Of a DNA stretch of 64,000 nt, positions 19,276-28,543 are shown in pieces. The stretch's first letter is position 1, and each line of letters begins with the position of its first letter. The translations under genes and the position numbers were made by a program. Source of the DNA: Herminiimonas sp. (lineage in GTDB: Bacteria > Pseudomonadota > Gammaproteobacteria > Burkholderiales > Burkholderiaceae); assembly GCF_030655415.1 (NCBI RefSeq), contig NZ_JAURVN010000002.1:468817-532816 (forward strand), written 5' to 3'. Under the pieces are notes generated by a model that was not told the origin of the DNA, did no database searches, and saw only the letters and a list, made by a program, of their open reading frames with translations.

Positions 19276-20736
19276 ATGATGTTTAATCTGAATTGGAAAC
19301 CATGTCGCTCGTACCTCGTCGTCGTCGCGCTCGCGCTGGGAGGCGCCCTGGCCCTGATGCCTGCTCAAACGCTGATGGCGCAAACCCGCAGCCTGCCCGA
19401 CTTCACCGATCTGGTGGAGCAGGTCGGTCCGTCGGTCGTCAATATCCGGACGGTGGAAAAAGTCAAGGCCGGCGCAGCCGGTAGCGCTGACGAGCAAATG
19501 CTGGAGTTTTTCCGGCGTTTTGGCATTCCGGTGCCGCCGAACCTGCCGCGCCCGCCGCGTCCGGACCGCGGCCAGCAGGAAGAAGAGCAGCCGCGCGGCG
19601 TGGGTTCGGGGTTCATCCTGACATCTGACGGGTTGGTCATGACCAATGCCCATGTCGTCGAAGGCGCCGATGAGGTGCTGGTGACGCTGACGGACAAGCG
19701 CGAGTTCAAGGCCAGGATCATAGGCACGGACAAGCGCACCGATGTGGCGGTGGTCAAAATTGAAGCCGCGGGTTTGCCAGCGGTGAAAATCGGCGACGCC
19801 GGTCGCATGAAGGTCGGTGAATGGGTCATGGCGATTGGCTCACCCTTTGGTCTTGAAAACACCGTGACCGCCGGCATCGTCAGCGCCAAGCAGCGCGACA
19901 CGGGCGACTACCTGCCCTTCATTCAGACCGATGTGGCGATCAACCCCGGCAATTCTGGCGGTCCGCTCATCAATATGCGCGGCGAGGTGGTGGGCATCAA
20001 CAGCCAGATTTATTCGCGTTCCGGCGGTTTCCAGGGAATATCGTTTGCCATCCCGATCGACGAGGCCACCCGCGTGGCGGACCAGTTGCGCAGCAACGGG
20101 CGGGTCACCCGCGGACGCATCGGCGTGCAGATTGACCAGGTCAGCAAGGACGTTGCGGAGTCCATCGGACTGGGCAAGGCGCAGGGCGCGCTGGTGCGCG
20201 GCGTCGAGGCCGCTTCGCCGGCTGAAAAAGCCGGCATCGAAGCGGGCGACATCATCACCCGATTTGAAGGCAAGGTGATTGATAAAGCGAGCGACCTGCC
20301 GCGGCTGGTGGGCAACGTGAAACCGGGCACCCGGGCCACCATCACGGTGTTCAGGCGCGGCAGCGCCAGAGACCTGAGCGTGACGATTGGTGAAGTAGAG
20401 GCGGAAAAACCGGTGCGCAAGGCGCAGTCGCCCGAGGGCAAGCCGCCGGTGGCCGGCCCCGCCCAGGTGCTGGGCCTGGTGGTCAGCGAATTGCCTGACG
20501 CGCTGAAGAAAGAGCTCAAGCTCAAAGGCGGCGTCAAGGTCGACGCCAGTGAAGGTGCTGCCGCCCGCGCCGGGCTGCGCGAAGGCGATGTGATTCTGGC
20601 CATTGCCAATACCGAAATTACCGGCGTCAAGGATTTTGAAGCGGCGCTGGCCAAAGTTGACAAGAGCAAAGCCGTCAACGTGCTGTTCCGGCGTGGCGAG
20701 TGGACTCAATACGCGCTGATTCGCTCGCCCCGTTAA
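19276..20736 (+). CDS. degP: Periplasmic serine protease DegP/MucD (HtrA family)
   Basis: A 486-aa HtrA protease. A signal peptide ends near residue 36 (LMAQTRS). The catalytic triad is visible as His in NAHVVEG, Asp in RTDVAVVKI and Ser in NPGNSGGPL. Two PDZ domains follow, the second ending LFRRGEWTQYALIR. A Gln/Glu-rich insertion (RGQQEEEQPRG) is the LA-loop region. It degrades or chaperones misfolded periplasmic proteins and closes the rpoE-rseA-rseB cluster, a common arrangement in proteobacteria where sigma-E controls it. The start ATG is one of two adjacent (19276/19279). Confidence 0.93.
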   Translation: MMFNLNWKPCRSYLVVVALALGGALALMPAQTLMAQTRSLPDFTDLVEQVGPSVVNIRTVEKVKAGAAGSADEQMLEFFRRFGIPVPPNLPRPPRPDRGQQEEEQPRGVGSGFILTSDGLVMTNAHVVEGADEVLVTLTDKREFKARIIGTDKRTDVAVVKIEAAGLPAVKIGDAGRMKVGEWVMAIGSPFGLENTVTAGIVSAKQRDTGDYLPFIQTDVAINPGNSGGPLINMRGEVVGINSQIYSRSGGFQGISFAIPIDEATRVADQLRSNGRVTRGRIGVQIDQVSKDVAESIGLGKAQGALVRGVEAASPAEKAGIEAGDIITRFEGKVIDKASDLPRLVGNVKPGTRATITVFRRGSARDLSVTIGEVEAEKPVRKAQSPEGKPPVAGPAQVLGLVVSELPDALKKELKLKGGVKVDASEGAAARAGLREGDVILAIANTEITGVKDFEAALAKVDKSKAVNVLFRRGEWTQYALIRSPR

Positions 20737-20788
20737 CGTCATAAGCGTCGAGGCGAGGGCCTGCTCGACGCAGGCGCTTGCGTTCTTC

Positions 20789-20821
20789 AACCCCCATACC
20801 CTGCTCAGGGCTGGGGGTTTT
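20789..20821 (+). terminator. degP terminator
   Basis: AACCCCCA (20789-20796) pairs with TGGGGGTT (20812-20819); inside, CCCT and AGGG extend the stem. It is followed by TTTT. Strong intrinsic terminator after degP. Confidence 0.8.
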
Positions 20822-20878
20822 GCCTGCCGGGCCTTTTTCAGACAATAAAAAAATATTTTTTCAAGCCCCCGGCACTGG

Positions 20879-20908
20879 TTTTAATGTTTGTAATCACTAA
20901 CATTAAAA
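20879..20908. promoter_or_regulatory. 10-bp perfect inverted repeat, operator-like
   Basis: TTTTAATGTT (20879-20888) and AACATTAAAA (20899-20908) around a 10-base centre TGTAATCACT. It is AT-rich with no T tail, so it is more like a DNA-binding site than a terminator. No regulator is identified. Confidence 0.45.
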
Positions 20909-21056
20909 TCTGTCTAATGACGAATTTAGGTAGAATGAACATGGAATTTTTGATATTTTTAATATATTAAACAACCAAAAAATCGCGATTCAGCATGAAT
21001 TGACGGGATTCGCTATCGCTCCACAGATCGCCCACAAGTTGTCCAGAATCTTCAAA

Positions 21057-21086
21057 TTGAAATTGTGAGTAAGCTGTGCATAAAAT
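21057..21086 (+). promoter_or_regulatory. Strong predicted sigma-70 promoter
   Basis: TTGAAA (21057-21062), an 18-base spacer and TAAAAT (21081-21086), each five of six matches to consensus. It would start RNA near 21093. It overlaps a 9-mer at 21075-21083 that resembles a DnaA box on the reverse strand. Confidence 0.55.
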
Positions 21087-21092
21087 CCATGT

Positions 21093-21230
21093 TGCTGCCT
21101 TGCAACGAGAAAAATTTGGCAATTTCGCGACCATATCTTGCCGGCTTTTTGCCTACAATGAAGCTTCCAACTATCGCAGTTGCCATAGATTGTTGGTTCA
21201 GGGCGCGTCTCAAGTGACGCGCCCTTTTTT
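21093..21230 (+). ncRNA. Candidate ~138-nt small RNA or lepA leader attenuator
   Basis: Defined by the promoter above and an intrinsic terminator at 21201-21230. Its 5' end can form a small hairpin (GTTGC...GCAAC), its middle CCAAC...GTTGG, and its 3' end the terminator stem. No open reading frame with a ribosome site is seen. It ends 64 bases before lepA, so it could be an independent small RNA or a terminated leader. No family was recognised. Confidence 0.45.
21201..21230 (+). terminator. Strong intrinsic terminator upstream of lepA
   Basis: GGGCGCGTC (21201-21209) pairs perfectly with GACGCGCCC (21216-21224), followed by six T residues. It is in front of lepA rather than after a gene. Confidence 0.85.
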
Positions 21231-21294
21231 ATGGCTCTCGCGAATTGGCCTTGGTTTCTTCGCAATATTTTCAAGTACTTAGGCGTTCCCTTTG

Positions 21295-23106
21295 ATGAAT
21301 CACATCAGAAACTTTTCGATCATTGCGCATATTGATCACGGCAAATCCACGCTCGCTGACCGCATCATCCAGCGTTGTGGCGGTTTGCAGGACCGTGAGA
21401 TGAGTGCGCAGGTTCTCGACTCCATGGATCTGGAAAAGGAGCGTGGGATAACCATCAAGGCGCAGACTGCTGCGCTCCAATACAAGGCGCTCGACGGCCA
21501 GATCTACAACCTCAATCTGATCGACACCCCCGGCCATGTGGACTTCTCTTATGAGGTGAGTCGTTCGCTGTCGGCCTGTGAAGGCGCCTTGCTCGTTGTC
21601 GACGCGAGCCAGGGCGTTGAAGCGCAGACGGTGGCCAACTGCTACACCGCACTCGACCTCGGCGTGACGGTGGTGCCGGTGCTCAACAAGATGGATTTGC
21701 CGCAGGCCGACCCGGACAATGCGAAGCAGGAAATCGAAGACGTGATCGGCATCGACGCGACCGATGCGATTCCCTGCAGCGCCAAGACCGGCATGGGCAT
21801 CGACGAGATTCTGGAAGCCGTGATTGCCAGAATACCGCCGCCCCGAGGCAATCCGGACGGACCGCTGCGCGCGATGATTGTCGACAGTTGGTACGACGCC
21901 TACGTGGGTGTGGTCATGCTGGTGCGTGTGGTCGATGGCAGGCTGGCCAAGGGTGATCGCATCAAGCTGATGGCCAGCGAAGCGACCTACAACGCCGACC
22001 AGTTGGGGGTTTTTACCCCGCATACCGAAGCGCGCGATGCGCTGGAGGCCGGCGAGGTCGGCTTCATCATTGCCGGCATCAAGGAACTGCAGGCGGCGCG
22101 GGTCGGCGACACCGTGACCCTGATCAAACCCGGCACGGGCGGGGCGGCCGCCACGGCGACCGAAGCCTTGCCGGGCTTCAAGGAGATCCAGCCGCAGGTG
22201 TTTGCCGGCCTGTACCCGACAGAAGCCAGCGAGTACGATTCGCTGCGCGACGCGCTGGAAAAGCTCAAGCTCAACGATGCGTCGCTGCACTATGAACCGG
22301 AGGTCAGCCAGGCGCTTGGTTTTGGGTTTCGCTGCGGCTTCTTGGGCCTGCTGCACATGGAAATTGTTCAGCAGCGGCTCGAGCGTGAATTCGACCAGGA
22401 CCTGATCACCACCGCGCCCAGTGTGGTGTACGAAGTGGTGAAGGCCGATGGCGAGATCATCCGGGTCGAAAACCCGTCGAAGATCCCCGACGCCGGCAAG
22501 GTGAGCGAGATTCGCGAGCCCATCGTCACCGTGCATCTGTACATGCCGCAGGATTATGTGGGCGCCGTCATGACGCTGGCCAACCTCAAGCGCGGCGTGC
22601 AGCTCAACATGGCCTACCACGGCAAGCAGGTCATGCTGACCTACGAAATGCCGCTGGGCGAGATCGTGCTGGACTTCTTCGACAAGCTCAAGTCGGTCTC
22701 GCGCGGCTACGCCTCCATGGACTACGAGTTCAAGGAGTTCAGGGCGTCCGACGTGGTCAAGGTGGACATTCTGCTCAATGGCGAGAAGGTCGATGCGCTG
22801 TCCATCATCGTCCACCGCAGCCAGTCGGCCTACCGCGGCCGGGCGGTTGTCGCCAAGATGCGGGAAATCATTTCCAGGCAGCAGTTCGACGTGGCGATCC
22901 AGGCCGCCATCGGGGCCAACATCATCGCGCGTGAGACAATCAAGGCGCTGCGCAAAAACGTGATTGCCAAGTGTTACGGCGGCGATATCTCCCGCAAGCG
23001 CAAGCTTCTCGACAAACAAAAAGCGGGTAAAAAACGCATGAAACAAATCGGTTCGGTGGAAGTGCCTCAAGAGGCCTTCCTGGCCATATTGCAGGTGGAA
23101 GAATAA
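21295..23106 (+). CDS. lepA: Elongation factor 4 (LepA)
   Basis: A 603-aa LepA GTPase that back-translocates or helps ribosome assembly. G1 is [10 protein letters not shown]2 includes RGITIK, G3 DTPGHVDF, and G4 NKMDLP. The LepA-specific C-terminal domain follows. Starts with ATG at 21295 ([10 protein letters not shown]). Its stop shares bases with the lepB start (TAATG), so lepA and lepB are translationally coupled. Confidence 0.97.
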   Translation: MNHIRNFSIIAHIDHGKSTLADRIIQRCGGLQDREMSAQVLDSMDLEKERGITIKAQTAALQYKALDGQIYNLNLIDTPGHVDFSYEVSRSLSACEGALLVVDASQGVEAQTVANCYTALDLGVTVVPVLNKMDLPQADPDNAKQEIEDVIGIDATDAIPCSAKTGMGIDEILEAVIARIPPPRGNPDGPLRAMIVDSWYDAYVGVVMLVRVVDGRLAKGDRIKLMASEATYNADQLGVFTPHTEARDALEAGEVGFIIAGIKELQAARVGDTVTLIKPGTGGAAATATEALPGFKEIQPQVFAGLYPTEASEYDSLRDALEKLKLNDASLHYEPEVSQALGFGFRCGFLGLLHMEIVQQRLEREFDQDLITTAPSVVYEVVKADGEIIRVENPSKIPDAGKVSEIREPIVTVHLYMPQDYVGAVMTLANLKRGVQLNMAYHGKQVMLTYEMPLGEIVLDFFDKLKSVSRGYASMDYEFKEFRASDVVKVDILLNGEKVDALSIIVHRSQSAYRGRAVVAKMREIISRQQFDVAIQAAIGANIIARETIKALRKNVIAKCYGGDISRKRKLLDKQKAGKKRMKQIGSVEVPQEAFLAILQVEE

Positions 23107-24083
23107 TGCTGAGCCTGATGAGTCCAATCACCGCGGCGGTGCTGGCCGTGTTTGTCGGCTACGGCGGCGCCTGGTATTTCGGCGTGGTGGACGGCAACTT
23201 CTCGCTGCTGCTGTTCTTGGCGACTGTGGTCACCGGCATCTACTGGCTGGCCGAGAAGTTTTACTTCTGGCCGCAGCGCCGCCAGGCGGCCGTGCTCATT
23301 GAGCAGGAGGCGGCCAGGCGCCGCAGCGAGCTGGCCGGCAGGGGCATCAGCCAGGTCGATGGCAGCATCGAGGAAGCCCGGGCCAAAATCCTGCTGCAGC
23401 CGTGGTGGCTGGACTGGACCGCGGGTCTGTTTCCGGTCATCGTGGTGGTGTTTCTGCTGCGCTCCTTCCTTTTCGAGCCTTTCAAGATCCCGTCCGGCTC
23501 GATGATTCCGACCTTGCTGGTGGGCGACCTGATTCTCGTGAACAAGTTCCATTACGGCGTACGCCTGCCGGTCATCAACCTCAAGGTGATAGCCAACAAC
23601 AGCCCCCAGCGTGGTGACGTAATGGTGTTTCGATACCCCCCGAAACCGAGCCAGGATTACATCAAACGGGTGGTCGGTGTGCCCGGCGACGAAGTGGCCT
23701 ACCTGAACAAGACGCTCACTGTCAATGGCAAGCCCCTGCCTAAAGTTGCGCTGCCTGATTTTTTTGACGAAGACGCCCTGCGTTATGCCAAACAGTTTCA
23801 GGAAACCAGCGGCAACAAGGCCTACCGTCTGCTCAATGACGAAGACCGTCCGGCCTTTATCGCCGGGGCAGATGACTTCCAATATCGGCAAAATTGCCGT
23901 TACAGTAGCGAGGGCGTGGTTTGCAAGGTGCCCGCGGGTCACTACTTCATGATGGGTGACAATCGCGACAACTCGCTGGACTCGCGTTACTGGGGTTTTG
24001 TCCCTGAGAAAAACATCGTGGGCAAAGCCTTTTTTGTCTGGATGAACTTTGGTAATCTCAAGCGCATTGGAGCGGTTGACTGA
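23106..24083 (+). CDS. lepB: Signal peptidase I
   Basis: A 325-aa type I signal peptidase that cuts signal peptides from exported proteins. Two transmembrane segments lie near the N-terminus and at about residues 107-120. The catalytic Ser132 is in KIPSGSMIPT, the Lys is in YIKRVVGVPGDEV, and GDNRDNSLDSRYWG is the conserved box E region. It follows lepA by TAATG overlap, the usual lepA-lepB operon. Confidence 0.96.
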   Translation: MLSLMSPITAAVLAVFVGYGGAWYFGVVDGNFSLLLFLATVVTGIYWLAEKFYFWPQRRQAAVLIEQEAARRRSELAGRGISQVDGSIEEARAKILLQPWWLDWTAGLFPVIVVVFLLRSFLFEPFKIPSGSMIPTLLVGDLILVNKFHYGVRLPVINLKVIANNSPQRGDVMVFRYPPKPSQDYIKRVVGVPGDEVAYLNKTLTVNGKPLPKVALPDFFDEDALRYAKQFQETSGNKAYRLLNDEDRPAFIAGADDFQYRQNCRYSSEGVVCKVPAGHYFMMGDNRDNSLDSRYWGFVPEKNIVGKAFFVWMNFGNLKRIGAVD

Positions 24084-24167
24084 TCGGGGCGGCCCTGGAC
24101 ATGGCACGTCAGCAGGGCAGAGACAAAAACAGTTTATTGGACTAAATTGGCAACGCTGGAGAAACGC

Positions 24168-24509
24168 ATGAAAAATCGGCAACGTGGCATTTCGTTCATT
24201 GGCATCCTGTTCGTGGGCGGGGTGCTGGCCTTCAGTGGAGTGATAGTCGCCCAAGTGCTTCCCACGCTGATCGAGTTTCAGGCCATCACCAAAGCCGCCA
24301 ACAAGGCTGCCGAAGGCGACACGGTTCCCGAAGTGCGGGCGATTTTCGACAGGGCGGGTGCCATCGACGACATCAAGTCGATCAGCGGCAAAGACCTCGA
24401 AGTCAGCAAGGACGGTGACAAAGTGACCGTCAGTTTTGCCTACAACAGGGAAATTCATATTGGTGGGCCGGCTTACCTGCTGCTCAAATACGCGGGCCGA
24501 TCCAAGTAA
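24168..24509 (+). CDS. DUF4845 family protein
   Basis: A 113-aa protein with one N-terminal hydrophobic segment (ISFIGILFVGGVLAFSGVIVAQVLP), after a short basic start MKNRQRG that resembles type IV prepilins but lacks a clear prepilin signature. The rest is a small soluble domain (ISGKDLEVSKDGDKVTVSF). DUF4845 genes sit between lepB and rnc in many betaproteobacteria; no function is known. GGAGA precedes the ATG at 24168. The stop is directly followed by the rnc start. Confidence 0.75.
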   Translation: MKNRQRGISFIGILFVGGVLAFSGVIVAQVLPTLIEFQAITKAANKAAEGDTVPEVRAIFDRAGAIDDIKSISGKDLEVSKDGDKVTVSFAYNREIHIGGPAYLLLKYAGRSK

Positions 24510-25208
24510 GTGCGTGCGAGTCCCCTTTTGAGCCCTGGCCTTCAGGCGCTGCAACAGCGTCTGGAGCATGTATTTTCCAATTCCCGTCTGCTGCAGCAGG
24601 CACTGACTCATCGCAGCTTTTCGGCGGACCACAACGAACGCATCGAGTTTCTGGGCGACTCCGTGCTCAACCTGGCGGTGGCCGGTTTGCTCTATGAACG
24701 CCTGAGCGAACTGCCCGAAGGCGATTTGTCGCGGGTGCGCGCCAATCTGGTCAAGCAGGACACGCTGCACCAAGTGGCGGTTCATCTTGGCTTGCCGCCG
24801 TTGGTACGCCTCGGCGAGGGCGAAGCCAGGTCGGGCGGGCAGAAGCGGCCGTCCATCCTGGCCGATGCGCTGGAGGCGGTCATTGGCGCCGTTTACCTTG
24901 ACGCCGGGTTTGACAAGGCGAACCAGCTCGTGCGCCGTCTGTTCAAGGACGTGGAGATCAACCCGCAAATGCAGGCGATTGGCAAAGACGCCAAGACCGA
25001 GTTGCAGGAATGGCTGCAGGGCCGCAAAATGAACCTGCCGATTTACCGCGTGGTCGGAACGCTGGGCGCGGCCCACAAGCAGACCTTTGATGTGGAATGC
25101 GAAATCGGCGAATATGGACGGGCCGAACGCGGTATTGGCGGTTCGCGGCGTGCCGGTGAGCAGGCGGCGGCGGCGGCCATGCTGGCTTACGTGAAAACAC
25201 TCGATTGA
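24510..25208 (+). CDS. rnc: Ribonuclease III
   Basis: A 232-aa RNase III that cleaves double-stranded RNA in rRNA and mRNA processing. The signature is [11 protein letters not shown], the second metal site [15 protein letters not shown], and a C-terminal dsRNA-binding domain follows ([12 protein letters not shown]...). The GTG at 24510 is directly after the upstream stop; a TTG at 24528 is an alternative. The era gene follows after 52 bases. Confidence 0.95.
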   Translation: MRASPLLSPGLQALQQRLEHVFSNSRLLQQALTHRSFSADHNERIEFLGDSVLNLAVAGLLYERLSELPEGDLSRVRANLVKQDTLHQVAVHLGLPPLVRLGEGEARSGGQKRPSILADALEAVIGAVYLDAGFDKANQLVRRLFKDVEINPQMQAIGKDAKTELQEWLQGRKMNLPIYRVVGTLGAAHKQTFDVECEIGEYGRAERGIGGSRRAGEQAAAAAMLAYVKTLD

Positions 25209-25260
25209 TGGTGATGAACCAGGCGCTGCAAGCACAGCCGCCAGCAGAGACCCCCCAACC

Positions 25261-26313
25261 ATGACGCCAGGCAAAAAAACCTCCAAAAAACCGGCGCGGC
25301 CTGCTGCGCCCATCGACACCCCGCCTGCGCTGGCGGGCGTTGCAGCCGCACACGCGCCGGAGCAGAACCAGGCGCTGGAAGCCATGCTGGCCCGAGCCAT
25401 GTCGTCGCAGGCCAATAACGCGCCACCAGATGAAGGGCAGCGTTGCGGGCTGATCGCCATCGTCGGCAAGCCCAATGTGGGCAAATCGACCCTGCTCAAC
25501 GCACTGGTGGGGCAGAAAATCAGCATCACCTCGCGCAAGGCGCAAACCACGCGGCACCGCATCACCGGTATGCGCACGGTCGGTGCGACCCAGTTCGTGT
25601 TTGTCGACACGCCCGGTTTTCAGACCCGGCACGGCAACGCCCTGAACCGCTCGCTGAACCGCACCGTGGTCGGCGCCGTCAATGACGTGGACCTGATTGT
25701 GTTTGTCGTCGAGGCCGGTCAGTTCAACCAGGCCGACGCCAAAGTGCTGTCCTTGCTGCCCGAGAAAACCCCGGCGATTTTGCTGGCCAACAAGTTTGAC
25801 CTGATCCACCGCCGCGCCGAGATCGCGCCCTGGCTCAAGGAGATGCAGGAGCGCCACAAGTTTGCCGAGTTCGTGCCCATGTCGGCCAACAATGCCAGGG
25901 ACGTCGAGCGGTTGTTCGGCATCTGCGAAAAATACCTGCCCGAGCAGCCCTGGATGTACGGCGCCGACGAACTGACCGACCGCAGCGAACGCTTCATGGC
26001 CGCCGAGATCGTGCGTGAAAAGCTGTTCCGACTGACCGGCGACGAGCTGCCTTACACCTCGACCGTGATCATCGACAAGTTCGAGCAGGAGGGCGAGCTG
26101 CGCAGGATCGCCGCCACCATCGTCGTCGAGCGTGAGGGCCACAAGGGCATGATCATTGGCGAGAAGGGTGAAAAACTCAAGCGCATAGGCACCGAAGCGC
26201 GGCATGAGCTCGAAGCCCTGACCGGCGGCAAGGTGTTTCTGGAGATATGGGTCAAGGTGCGCTCCGGCTGGGCCGATGATGAGGCGCGCGTCAAAACCTT
26301 CGGTTACGAATGA
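25261..26313 (+). CDS. era: GTPase Era
   Basis: A 350-aa Era, which binds 16S rRNA near its 3' end and helps 30S assembly. G1 [11 protein letters not shown]3 DTPGF, G4 NKFD, and a C-terminal KH domain ([18 protein letters not shown]). An N-terminal extension of about 60 residues, Ala/Pro/Lys-rich, precedes the G domain; its length is unusual and the true start could be internal. The dispersed repeat begins 2 bases after its stop. Confidence 0.94.
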   Translation: MTPGKKTSKKPARPAAPIDTPPALAGVAAAHAPEQNQALEAMLARAMSSQANNAPPDEGQRCGLIAIVGKPNVGKSTLLNALVGQKISITSRKAQTTRHRITGMRTVGATQFVFVDTPGFQTRHGNALNRSLNRTVVGAVNDVDLIVFVVEAGQFNQADAKVLSLLPEKTPAILLANKFDLIHRRAEIAPWLKEMQERHKFAEFVPMSANNARDVERLFGICEKYLPEQPWMYGADELTDRSERFMAAEIVREKLFRLTGDELPYTSTVIIDKFEQEGELRRIAATIVVEREGHKGMIIGEKGEKLKRIGTEARHELEALTGGKVFLEIWVKVRSGWADDEARVKTFGYE

Positions 26314-26314
26314 T

Positions 26315-26389
26315 GCCCCCACGGTCGCTCACTGCGTGTAGCTTTCTGCCCCCCGAGGGGGCCGCTGCGCCTGCGGCCCGGCAAAGCCG
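26315..26389 (+). repeat. Dispersed C/G-rich repeat, copy after era
   Basis: Starts GCCCCCAC two bases after the era stop, with TGCCCCCCGAGGGGGC and a CTGCGGCCCGGCAAAGCC end. First of two tandem copies. Confidence 0.75.
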
Positions 26390-26399
26390 ATGAACACTA

Positions 26400-26498
26400 G
26401 CCCCCACGGTCGCCCACTTCGTGTGGCTTCCTGCCCCCCAAGGGGGCGCTGCGCCTGCGGCCCGGCAAAGCCGGTTCCGCGGCCCCGGCTTGGATTTT
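26400..26498 (+). repeat. Dispersed C/G-rich repeat, second tandem copy
   Basis: Second copy 85 bases downstream of the first; it continues into CCGGTTCCGCGGCCCCGGCTTGG, a tail shared with the copy after leuB (46249). It ends 50 bases before recO. Confidence 0.75.
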
Positions 26499-26548
26499 CT
26501 TTTGCCGGTCGCGCGTTGGCCTGCCATTTTTTTTCCTGACACTTTTCT

Positions 26549-27298
26549 GTGGCAATCAAACGCATCAGCGACGAACCGGCCTATGTGCTGCACCGCTACG
26601 ACTGGAGCGAGTCCAGCCTGATCCTGGAAGTCTTCACCCGCAGTTATGGCCGCATTGCGCTGGTGGCGCGCGGCGCCAAAAAACCAAGTTCGAATTTCAG
26701 GCCCATCCTGCTGCCGTTGCAGCCGCTGCATATTGCCTTTGGCGGCGATGCTGAAATCCGCATGCTCCGAAGTGCCGAGTGGCAGGGCGGCCACGTCATG
26801 CCGACCGGCGACGCCTTGCTGTCGGGTTATTACCTGAACGAGCTGCTGATGCGCCTGCTGGCGCGGGACGACCCGCACCAGGCGCTGTTTGACGCGTATG
26901 CCGCCACCGTGCAACTGCTGGCCAGCCAGAGCGCGGGCACCTTGCAGGTGGCCTTGCGCGCTTTCGAGTTGCGCCTGCTGCGTGACATCGGCCTGCTGCC
27001 GACGCTGGACGCACAGACCGCGACGCTGGCGCCGCTTCAGGCGCAGACCCGCTACGTGCTGGTGGCCGAAGCCGGCTTGCGCGAAGCGCACGACGATGAC
27101 CGCGCCAGCCTGCACGGTGAGCAGTGGCTCAGCCTGCAGGGCACCCTGCGCGATAACGCACCGTTTACCGACACGGTGCAGGCCTGCGTCAACCACCTGC
27201 CCGAGCTCAAAACCCAGTTGCGCGCGCTGCTGCACTACCATTGCGGCGTGAAGGTTCTCAAGACCCGGCAGATGATGATCGATCTGCAGGCTTTGTAA
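26549..27298 (+). CDS. recO: DNA repair protein RecO
   Basis: A 249-aa RecO, which loads RecA in the RecFOR pathway. N-terminal OB-fold ([21 protein letters not shown]) then helical domain. The GTG start at 26549 gives the conserved [10 protein letters not shown]. It forms the era-recO-pdxJ-acpS cluster usual in proteobacteria. Confidence 0.9.
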   Translation: MAIKRISDEPAYVLHRYDWSESSLILEVFTRSYGRIALVARGAKKPSSNFRPILLPLQPLHIAFGGDAEIRMLRSAEWQGGHVMPTGDALLSGYYLNELLMRLLARDDPHQALFDAYAATVQLLASQSAGTLQVALRAFELRLLRDIGLLPTLDAQTATLAPLQAQTRYVLVAEAGLREAHDDDRASLHGEQWLSLQGTLRDNAPFTDTVQACVNHLPELKTQLRALLHYHCGVKVLKTRQMMIDLQAL

Positions 27299-27314
27299 TT
27301 CACAGGCCACACCC

Positions 27315-28115
27315 ATGACAGCAACACACGCCTCAAGCTCCAAAACCGCCTTGTCGGTCAACGTCAACAAGGTCGCCCTGCTGCGCAACACCCGCCATCT
27401 GGGCATTCCCGATGTGCTGCGTGCTGCGCGTCTGTGCCTGGAGGCCGGCGCGCAGGGCATCACCGTCCACCCGCGGCCCGATGAGCGGCATATCCGCAGC
27501 AGCGATGTCTATGAACTGGCAGCGCTGATGAAAGACTGGCCGGACCGCGAGTTCAATGTGGAGGGCAATCCCCTGCATAACCTGATGACGTTCGTTCGCA
27601 ACCTGTCGGCGCGGGGCCTGCCATTGCACCAATGCACTTTCGTGCCCGACAGCGAAGGCCAGTTCACCAGCGACCACGGCTGGAACTTTCCCGACGATGC
27701 CGAGCGTCTGAAACCGCTGATAGACGAAGTGCATCGACGGGGTGTGCGGGTCAGCCTGTTCATGGACCCGCTGCCGCAGGCCATGGCGGCGGCCCAGGCG
27801 GTCGGCGCGGATCGGGTGGAGTTCTACACCGAGACCTATGCGCGGGCCTGGGGCACGGCCGAAAAAGACAGGGTTTTAAGCAATTTTGTCCATGCGGGGC
27901 AGGCGGCGGCGGCTATTAATTTAGGCGTCAACGCAGGCCACGACCTGAACCGGGACAACCTCACGGAGTTCCTGCGCGCGGTGCCCGGTGTGCGGGAGGT
28001 GTCGATTGGTCATGCGCTGATTTCCGATGCGCTGGAGCTCGGCTACAGCGCCGCCGTGAAGGATTATTTGCGCTGCATTGATGATGCTTTTGAACCGAGG
28101 TTCAAGCCAGAATGA
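27315..28115 (+). CDS. pdxJ: Pyridoxine 5'-phosphate synthase
   Basis: A 266-aa PdxJ, condensing 3-amino-2-oxopropyl phosphate and 1-deoxyxylulose 5-phosphate to vitamin B6. Motifs are [34 protein letters not shown] and [11 protein letters not shown]. The stop overlaps the acpS start (ATGA). Confidence 0.96.
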   Translation: MTATHASSSKTALSVNVNKVALLRNTRHLGIPDVLRAARLCLEAGAQGITVHPRPDERHIRSSDVYELAALMKDWPDREFNVEGNPLHNLMTFVRNLSARGLPLHQCTFVPDSEGQFTSDHGWNFPDDAERLKPLIDEVHRRGVRVSLFMDPLPQAMAAAQAVGADRVEFYTETYARAWGTAEKDRVLSNFVHAGQAAAAINLGVNAGHDLNRDNLTEFLRAVPGVREVSIGHALISDALELGYSAAVKDYLRCIDDAFEPRFKPE

Positions 28116-28513
28116 TTTATGGCATAGGCACCGACATCTGCGACGTGCGCCGTGTGCGCGCCAGCGTGGAGCGGCACGGCGAACGCTTCGCGCAGAGAAT
28201 CCTCAGCGACGCCGAACTCGCGACCTGGAAAGCCCGCAGTGCGCGCTGGCCCGAGCGCGGCCTGCGCTACCTGGCCACGCGGTTTTCGGCGAAAGAGGCT
28301 TTCAGCAAAGCCGTTGGCTTGGGACTGCGTTTGCCCATGACCTGGCGCCATTGCGAAATTACCAAAGCCGTCAGTGGCAAACCTGAAATTGTGCTGCATG
28401 GTGCGCTCAAGGAATGGTTTGAGGCGCGCGGCCTGACCGCCCATGTCAGCGTGACCGACGAGACCGACTATGCCGCCAGCTTTGTGGTGGTCGAGCAAAA
28501 CGCGCCAGGCTGA
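28112..28513 (+). CDS. acpS: Holo-ACP synthase
   Basis: A 133-aa AcpS, which transfers 4'-phosphopantetheine from CoA to apo-ACP; its target AcpP is encoded at 14.5 kb. It has [14 protein letters not shown] and [15 protein letters not shown], the Mg-binding Asp and Glu motifs. ATGA overlap with pdxJ. Confidence 0.95.
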   Translation: MIYGIGTDICDVRRVRASVERHGERFAQRILSDAELATWKARSARWPERGLRYLATRFSAKEAFSKAVGLGLRLPMTWRHCEITKAVSGKPEIVLHGALKEWFEARGLTAHVSVTDETDYAASFVVVEQNAPG

Positions 28514-28543
28514 GCCTGCCCATTTTTTTACAACCCAGCACCC

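Larger units (their letters stand above)
20822..21294. other. AT-rich intergenic region upstream of lepA
   Basis: About 470 bases without a convincing protein gene. From about 20840 to 21090 the sequence is visibly AT-rich (runs such as ATATTTTTT and TTTTTAATATATTAAAC), unlike its GC-rich flanks. It holds a 10-bp inverted repeat (20879-20908), a promoter (21057-21086) and a terminator (21201-21230) that frame a candidate small RNA. It may instead be the lepA leader. Confidence 0.6.

Noticed and set aside
21075..21083. DnaA-box-like 9-mer TGTGCATAA near an AT-rich island
   Set aside because: Only one box, no cluster, no dnaA/dnaN or replication gene; not an origin.
21271..23127. 618-codon open frame on the minus strand opposite lepA
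   Set aside because: Antisense to a complete LepA with all GTPase motifs.
23067..25610. 847-codon open frame on the minus strand over lepB, DUF4845, rnc and era
   Set aside because: It spans four real genes on the other strand; long antisense frames are common at this GC content.
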